Source of the DNA: Candidatus Aminicenantota bacterium
GTDB lineage: Bacteria; Acidobacteriota; Aminicenantia; Aminicenantales; Aminicenantaceae
DNA length: 64,000 nucleotides
Direction of reading: 5' to 3'
Assembly: GCA_011772495.1 (NCBI GenBank)
Contig: WVZL01000048.1
Location: 88,465 to 152,464, forward strand
Made by a program: the position numbers and the translations under genes. How positions within the stretch are numbered: position 1 is the stretch's first letter; each line of letters opens with the position of its first letter. Below are positions 59,473-64,000 of the stretch, in pieces. Below the pieces are notes generated by a model that did no database searches, was not told where the DNA came from, and saw nothing but the letters and a program-made list of their open reading frames with translations.

Positions 59473-60354
59473 CTATGATTTCAGTCTCGCTTCTAGACTT
59501 ATACGGTATTCTCTCTCTTCTGCTGCCTTGACTTTATCCAGAATATTTTCGAGATAGGCTCTGTTTTTTGCATTCTTGGGAAGCTCTGTTAGGCCGTATC
59601 CGAGCACCATGTTTTTCTCCTGAACGATCCTTGGCCAAAGCTGGTGGCGGAAGAGATCTATGCTCTGGGGATAAAGGCGAAGGCAGCCGTTGAATACCCC
59701 AGCGCAGTAATCTGCTGCCTGGCCCCCAAAGCTTTGAGGAAAATATTCAAAGTTCAGGCTGTTTTTGATCCTGAGATATTTCTGGGGAGAGGATTCTTGG
59801 TGAATTTCAAAGAAGGCTTTTTTTATGGTCTTCTCGAGAGCCGGTTCTTCCCGACTCATGAAGAACACACAAACACTTTCCGGGATTTTCCTCATCTCCT
59901 TTTCAGACGTATTGAATATATGACTCATATGGAGCCTGGCAATCTCCTTCATTTCTAGAGGTTCTGTTTTTTGCCGCTCGTTAAATGTTAAAGTCAGAAT
60001 TATCCGGCAACTCGGACACTCGCAGAGAAGCTGCAGGACTTTCCTGATAAAATCGACCAGTTTATCCAGGGAATGATTGCGCAGGGCAAAATAAGGCTTG
60101 TGGCGAGGAATCCTTTCTCCCTTCTGAAAGTGTTTGTACAAAGACCAGATGTATGACCATTTAACGGGTTGGTGGCGCCTGATTTTCAGGAAATTTTTCT
60201 TCAAAAGATAAAATTTCTCCCTCAGCTTCATCCAGTCATGAGCTTCGAGAATGACTGCGGAGCGGCAATAAAAAGGATTCTTGGAGATGAACTTGTCGCT
60301 CCTTTCCTTTTTGTACTTTCCTGACTCGTCTGAAAAGGCAAAGTATACGGGCAT
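59473..60354 (-). CDS. DUF3800 domain protein
   Basis: 293 aa from ATG 60354, where the conserved YFAFSDESG follows at once; a longer frame to 60558 would run through the small membrane-protein gene. GGAGG lies about 11 nt upstream. DUF3800 proteins share an RNase H-like fold with an N-terminal DES motif; later QAADYCAGVFNG is the second acidic part. Members have unknown roles, some near mobile or defence genes, but none are seen here. Frame is intact. Confidence 0.8.
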   Translation of the reverse strand: MPVYFAFSDESGKYKKERSDKFISKNPFYCRSAVILEAHDWMKLREKFYLLKKNFLKIRRHQPVKWSYIWSLYKHFQKGERIPRHKPYFALRNHSLDKLVDFIRKVLQLLCECPSCRIILTLTFNERQKTEPLEMKEIARLHMSHIFNTSEKEMRKIPESVCVFFMSREEPALEKTIKKAFFEIHQESSPQKYLRIKNSLNFEYFPQSFGGQAADYCAGVFNGCLRLYPQSIDLFRHQLWPRIVQEKNMVLGYGLTELPKNAKNRAYLENILDKVKAAEEREYRISLEARLKS

Positions 60355-60371
60355 GGAGTGCTGCTCCTCCT

Positions 60372-60566
60372 TTAAGATTTTTTTTCCCTTTTTCTTTCGA
60401 TTTCTTTCTTGACAGCTTTGTGAAGAACGAGGAAATAGTAAATGGTCAAAAGCACGATGATGACAATAAACCTGAGATAATTGCCCTTGAACAACGAGAA
60501 GAAGGCATAGAGTACAGCTCCAAGAAGAAGGAAGAGATGGAAAAAGGCGAATATCCAATCAAACAT
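60372..60566 (-). CDS. Small two-helix membrane protein
   Basis: 64 aa. Two hydrophobic segments (IFAFFHLFLLLGAVLYAFFS and FIVIIVLLTIYYFLVLH), then a very basic tail (KEIERKREKKS). Ends 17 nt before the DUF3800 start, same strand. The composition is that of a genuine membrane protein rather than a shadow frame. No family recognised; ribosome site weak. Confidence 0.6.
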   Translation of the reverse strand: MFDWIFAFFHLFLLLGAVLYAFFSLFKGNYLRFIVIIVLLTIYYFLVLHKAVKKEIERKREKKS

Positions 60567-60614
60567 CGCCGTCCAGCTGAGTTAGAAGCCCAAAGCGCTC
60601 TGATATTCTAGGAT

Positions 60615-61199
60615 TTATTTGCTTTCTATTCGGCTGACAGAGATGATCTTTATTGTCTCTCTTGGGACATCCGCCATACCAGCTCTATTCATTGTCTTTG
60701 TGTTGGCGATAGCATCCACAACATCCATTCCTTTTATCACTTTTCCGAAGACCGCATAACCGAAGCCTTGAGGTGTCTTGCTTTTATGGTCTAGAAAAGG
60801 ATTATCCACGTGATTGATGAAGAACTGGCTGGTGGCACTGTCTATGACTTGGGTGCGGGCCATGGCGATTGTCCCCCTCTTATTGCGTAATCCATTGGTG
60901 GCTTCGTTTTTGATCGGAGGCTTGCCGGGTTTCTCTTTGAAATCCGGGGTGAGACCTCCACCCTGAATCATGAAATCCTTTATGACCCGGTGGAAGATGG
61001 TGCCCTCATAGAATTTTTCATCCACATAAGATAGAAAATTCTTAACAGTGATAGGAGCTTTATCCTTATAGAGTTCTATGGTGATGTCGCCCTTGGTTGT
61101 TTTCATGATGACTTCCGGGTTATCCGCTCCTGCTGAGACTAAAAAGAGAGAAGCAGTGAAAAAGAATAAGAGAAAAAACGCATAAATTCGTTCTGACAT
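60615..61199 (-). CDS. Exported cyclophilin-type peptidyl-prolyl isomerase
   Basis: 194 aa. Signal peptide YAFFLLFFFTASLFLVSAG. Catalytic cyclophilin core: GTIFHRVIKDFMIQGG (active-site Arg and Phe region), TIAMARTQVIDSATSQFFIN, FGYAVFGKVIKGMDVVD. Assists folding of envelope proteins. GAGGTATTC precedes the ATG. Confidence 0.94.
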   Translation of the reverse strand: MSERIYAFFLLFFFTASLFLVSAGADNPEVIMKTTKGDITIELYKDKAPITVKNFLSYVDEKFYEGTIFHRVIKDFMIQGGGLTPDFKEKPGKPPIKNEATNGLRNKRGTIAMARTQVIDSATSQFFINHVDNPFLDHKSKTPQGFGYAVFGKVIKGMDVVDAIANTKTMNRAGMADVPRETIKIISVSRIESK

Positions 61200-61288
61200 G
61201 AATACCTCCTCGGTTTGGTGATTGAGATGAAAAAATCAAAATATCAAATTTGTGGCCTCAAATCAACATGAATAGGCAAGACTTAAAC

Positions 61289-61384
61289 GAAATGGGGATA
61301 CGAAATGGGGACGGTTCTATTTTTTTAATAAAAGACCTAACATTATGAGTCTATACGTTAGACTAAAAAAATAGAACCGTCCCC
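61289..61384. repeat. REP-like palindromic element
   Basis: Arms GGGGACGGTTCTATTTTTTT plus A (61307-61327) and its exact complement at 61364-61384, a 21-bp perfect inverted repeat 36 nt apart. Inside is a second hairpin AGTCTA/TAGACT (61349-61365). CGAAATGGGGA occurs twice in tandem at the left edge (61289 and 61301). This GGGGACGGTTCTATTTT consensus is like the repeats mobilised by RAYT (IS200-type) transposases; none is in the window. It may also stop transcription of the amidohydrolase pair, lying 21 nt past its end. Confidence 0.8.
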
Positions 61385-61404
61385 AATCTGAAACTAAGGA
61401 GTCA

Positions 61405-62700
61405 TTATTCCTTAAGGGGTCTGGTTTTCCATTTCTCGTACAGGTTCTGCCACCAGTTGGCAAGGTCAATTTCCCTGCCGTTGATGAATAGATGCGTCAC
61501 TTCAGACCTTAGATCCAGTGGGTCGCCGGTCGTGATGAACAGGTCAGCATCTTTTCCGACTTCCAGGCTTCCCAAACGGTCATCCACTCCAAAGATCTGG
61601 GCAGGATTGATGGTCAGGGCTTTTATGGCTTCCGTATGATCAAGGCCAAAAGCAACGGCTCTGGCGGCGTGATAGGGCAGGTCTTTCCCGATAGAGGGAT
61701 CAGTACCAGATGAAAAGCAGATCATGATTCCTGCTTTTGCCAGCTCCGCAACGTTGCGATAAGGAGCATCATAGCCATCTTCAGGTTCAGAGGGCCCTCT
61801 GTAAAGGTCTTCGATGATGACCGGAATTCCTGCCTTTTTGATTTTGGCAGCCACCTTAGATCCCTGAACGCAACCTCTGAATATAGCCTTCAATTTTTCT
61901 TCCCTGACGAATTTAATGGCCAGCTCGATATCCTTTGCTTTTTCCACTGATATAATTACCGGGAGAGTGCCGTCGAGTACCGGTCCCAAGGCCTCGTATT
62001 TCTGGTTTAATTCTGGTGGAGTCAGGCTCGAGTCTTCTGCAGCTAGCTTTTTTAGCTCAAGGTAATGGCGGGCTTCTTTGAGATAATCTTTTATTTTTTC
62101 CACCAGTTTGGCTGTAACATCTAGTTTTGTTTCTCTTTCAGGACCTAATCTTGCGCCTCTTGGGGGACGAGGAGTAATGGGAAAATTTATGAAGGAAGTG
62201 GCAACTTCCTTAACAGACATTTCAGGAAAGGTCCAGCCATCCATCTTGATCAGGGCAGATAGACCGGGAAAGGTTCCCCCTGCAGGTGCTACCAAGGCGG
62301 TGGTTGTTCCGTTTATGCGGCTGGTCTTGAAGTGGACAGAATGAGGATTAATGGCCCAGGCGACCTTGAGCTCCGGATTTTCTTTGCCCAACTCTCTTAT
62401 ATCGACAGTGCTGGCAAAGGCCGAAATCTCAGCTAAACCGAAGTGGCTGTAGCCGTCAATAAATCCTGGATAAATGAACTTGCCTGAAGCATCGATAATC
62501 TTCGTTCCAGCAAGGGCCGTGATGTCTTTCCCAACAGCTGCAATTTTTCCATTTTCTACAAGCAAGTCTCCTTCCTCGAGAGTTTCGCCCACGACAGGTA
62601 CAATAGTAGCCTTTTTTATCAGGATCTTATGATTTTTATCTTGGGAAAATAGGATTAGGGTTAAAAGAACGACCACAATAAGAATTAATATTTTTCTCAT
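61405..62700 (-). CDS. Exported amidohydrolase-fold protein lacking metal ligands (probable pseudoenzyme)
   Basis: 431 aa from the third of three tandem ATGs (62700), the one at proper distance (7 nt) from GGAGG. Signal peptide KILILIVVVLLTLILFSQ. The amidohydrolase fold is clear: beta-sandwich start (GDLLVENGKIAAVGKDI), KFIYPGFIDGYSH, and ALTINPAQIFGVDDRLGSLE with VGKDADLFI at the end. Where active relatives have H-x-H this has Y-S-H; the positions of the next two His ligands read Ser-Val and Gly-Cys. Only the terminal Asp region (SSGTDPS) is kept. Coupled to the active-looking partner directly upstream. Confidence 0.85.
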   Translation of the reverse strand: MRKILILIVVVLLTLILFSQDKNHKILIKKATIVPVVGETLEEGDLLVENGKIAAVGKDITALAGTKIIDASGKFIYPGFIDGYSHFGLAEISAFASTVDIRELGKENPELKVAWAINPHSVHFKTSRINGTTTALVAPAGGTFPGLSALIKMDGWTFPEMSVKEVATSFINFPITPRPPRGARLGPERETKLDVTAKLVEKIKDYLKEARHYLELKKLAAEDSSLTPPELNQKYEALGPVLDGTLPVIISVEKAKDIELAIKFVREEKLKAIFRGCVQGSKVAAKIKKAGIPVIIEDLYRGPSEPEDGYDAPYRNVAELAKAGIMICFSSGTDPSIGKDLPYHAARAVAFGLDHTEAIKALTINPAQIFGVDDRLGSLEVGKDADLFITTGDPLDLRSEVTHLFINGREIDLANWWQNLYEKWKTRPLKE

Positions 62701-62702
62701 CA

Positions 62703-64000
62703 TCATACCTCCCTTTTCTGTTTCTTTTCCTGTGGCTTTTTGGCCTCTTCTTCTTTTTTCTTCTTCTCTTCTTCAGCCTTTTTTCTGTCTTCCAGGTACT
62801 TGGCTCGGTCAAAATAAACTTCGCCGTCCACCAAAGTCATTTGACAGACTGTGTAAGGATCAAGAGGATGGCGGTTGAAGACAGCTAAATCAGCATCCTT
62901 CCCAGGCTCGATGGTTCCTGTCTGTTTCTCGATTCCCATGATTATGGCTGGATTGATGGTAAGGGTCTTGAGGGCTTCAAGTTCAGACAGGCCGCCGAAC
63001 CGGACTGCTTTGGCGGCGTCCACGAAGAGATGTCTCATCCTTTCTGGATCGTCTGAATTGATGGCCACCAAAACACCTCTTTGGGCCATCAAAGCGACCG
63101 CATGAGGCATGGTGTGGTAGGCTTCCCATTTGTAAGACCAAAAATCGGCAAAGGTAGACACTGCCACTTTGTGTTTTACCAGTTCGTTGGTGATTCGGTA
63201 ACCTTCCAGGCCGTGTTCAAAACAAACAAGTTTTAATCCATACTCTTCGCAGAGGTGCAGGATGGAGAGCATTTCTTCTGATTGATAGCCATGGCAACGG
63301 ATCCAGTATTTGCCCCTGAGCATATCGGCAATAACTTCCAATCGGTAATCCTTACGGGGAGGCAGAGGCTTCTGCCCCTTTTTTGCCTTAAGCGTTTTCT
63401 TGTAGTCCTCCCATTTGCTCAGGTAGTCCTTAGCCCTTTCGAGTTCATTCCTTATGGAAGCTTCAACACCCATTCTTGTTTTCGGGTACCGAGCTTGTCC
63501 CGGCAGGCTAAAATTGGTTCGCTTGGGATTTTCGCCCAACGCCCATTTGATGGTTAGAGGGGCGCCTTTGAAAATCATCTCTTCAGCACTTTTACCCCAC
63601 CGAAGTTTGAGGACGATTCCCCGGCCGCCGATAGGATTCCCAGAACCGTGCATGGTATGGATAGTGGTTACTCCTCCCGTGAGCGCGTAAAAGATATTGA
63701 TATCTTCGGGGTAGATGACATCTTTGATATCCACTTCAGGAGTCATGAGACTACCCATTTCATTCACTCCCCCTTCTATAGCGATATGGGAGTGAGAGTC
63801 AATTATTCCTGGCATAACCCATTTTCCTTCGAGGTCTATGATCTTTGTGTTTGGACCTCCCTGGATATTTTTACTGACCTCAGCGATCTTTCGGCCTTTG
63901 ATCAGAATATCGCCTCCCATAATCGTTTCGCCACTTATGGTTATGACATTTCCGTTTTTCAAAAGAAGACTATTTTCGGCCCCGCTGCTGAAGCTTGTTC
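62703..64000 (-). CDS. Amidohydrolase, metal site intact (5' end beyond window)
   Basis: The frame stays open to the right edge, reading ...ENSLLLKNGNVITISGET, so the TTG at 63962 is internal and the start, probably with a signal peptide, lies outside. About 432 residues visible. VMPGIIDSHSHIAIEGG has the H-x-H ligands, RCHGYQSEE and CFEHGLEGYR the next two His, NSDDPERM the catalytic Asp; this is the imidazolonepropionase-related amidohydrolase group. The C-terminus ends in a Lys/Glu repeat tail (EEEKKKKEEEAKKPQEKKQ). The stop lies 2 nt before the partner's chosen start. Confidence 0.87.
   Translation of the reverse strand, partial: TSFSSGAENSLLLKNGNVITISGETIMGGDILIKGRKIAEVSKNIQGGPNTKIIDLEGKWVMPGIIDSHSHIAIEGGVNEMGSLMTPEVDIKDVIYPEDINIFYALTGGVTTIHTMHGSGNPIGGRGIVLKLRWGKSAEEMIFKGAPLTIKWALGENPKRTNFSLPGQARYPKTRMGVEASIRNELERAKDYLSKWEDYKKTLKAKKGQKPLPPRKDYRLEVIADMLRGKYWIRCHGYQSEEMLSILHLCEEYGLKLVCFEHGLEGYRITNELVKHKVAVSTFADFWSYKWEAYHTMPHAVALMAQRGVLVAINSDDPERMRHLFVDAAKAVRFGGLSELEALKTLTINPAIIMGIEKQTGTIEPGKDADLAVFNRHPLDPYTVCQMTLVDGEVYFDRAKYLEDRKKAEEEKKKKEEEAKKPQEKKQKREV

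Noticed and set aside
60355-60558. Extension of the DUF3800 protein to an upstream start
   Set aside because: The extra 68 residues have no similarity to the family, and the DNA encodes a plausible small membrane protein in another frame.
1-64000. CRISPR arrays, tRNA and rRNA genes, prophage or complete insertion sequences
   Set aside because: I saw no evenly spaced repeats, no cloverleaf-like sequence with a recognisable T-loop, and no integrase or transposase reading frame.

Overview
The window looks like a chromosomal segment of a Gram-negative-type, probably anaerobic bacterium from a poorly cultured lineage. By eye the base composition is moderate (around 45% GC). Supporting signs are a division/cell-wall (dcw) cluster whose MurE carries the meso-diaminopimelate motif, lipoprotein and Sec signal peptides, a secretin-like exported protein, an archaeal-type fructose-bisphosphate aldolase/phosphatase, many secreted amidohydrolases, and surface proteins with DUF2341, LamG and PQQ-like domains. 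This mix resembles Candidatus Aminicenantota or related Acidobacteriota, but that placement is an inference from gene content only.

Layout. 1-3.7 kb: a tight run of two aconitase/isopropylmalate-isomerase-type enzymes (each a large plus a small subunit) around an isocitrate/homoisocitrate dehydrogenase whose cofactor residues look NADP-type. 3.7-4.9 kb: tsaB and rimI. 5.3-11.3 kb: three tandem paralogous secreted proteins (DUF2341, LamG-like, shared C-terminal modules), each preceded by the same promoter block. 11.4-17.7 kb: three large polytopic membrane proteins (DUF2723/GT-C, GT-C-like, YfhO). 17.9-19.5 kb: an exported 8-repeat PQQ-like propeller ending in the same module as the DUF2341 trio. 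19.7-20.9 kb: truA and a TIGR00725-type protein on the minus strand. 21.2-28.4 kb: a surface-polysaccharide operon with a sulfatase-fold lipoprotein, two small coiled-coil proteins and four GT4-type glycosyltransferases in an A-B-B'-A' paralogue order. 28.5-33.3 kb: an MglA-type GTPase with a C-terminal extension, comM, a secreted M20 peptidase and a Tat-type C_GCAxxG_C_C protein.

33.3-50.3 kb (minus strand): the dcw cluster in the order mraZ-rsmH-ftsL-ftsI-murE-murF-mraY-murD-ftsW-murG-murC-ftsQ-ftsA-ftsZ. It is followed by hutI, which overlaps the end of ftsZ. A near-consensus promoter and three 10-bp-spaced MraZ-type boxes sit at its head. murB and ddl are absent from it. 50.5-52.5 kb (minus): DUF2007, NUDIX and the aldolase/phosphatase. 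52.7-58 kb: a FecR/Trp-rich envelope protein, an M23 peptidase, then an ECF sigma, anti-sigma and secretin-like operon. 58-64 kb (minus): an AGCS sodium:amino-acid symporter, a DUF3800 protein, a small membrane protein, a secreted cyclophilin, a REP-like inverted repeat, and a pair of exported amidohydrolases, one of which has lost its metal ligands.

No tRNA, rRNA, CRISPR array, phage or complete insertion sequence was recognised. The parts most worth following up are the shared promoter block of the surface-protein trio, the paired amidohydrolases, the double isomerase/IDH operon, the probable AUU start of murC, and the REP-like repeat with its decayed second copy.
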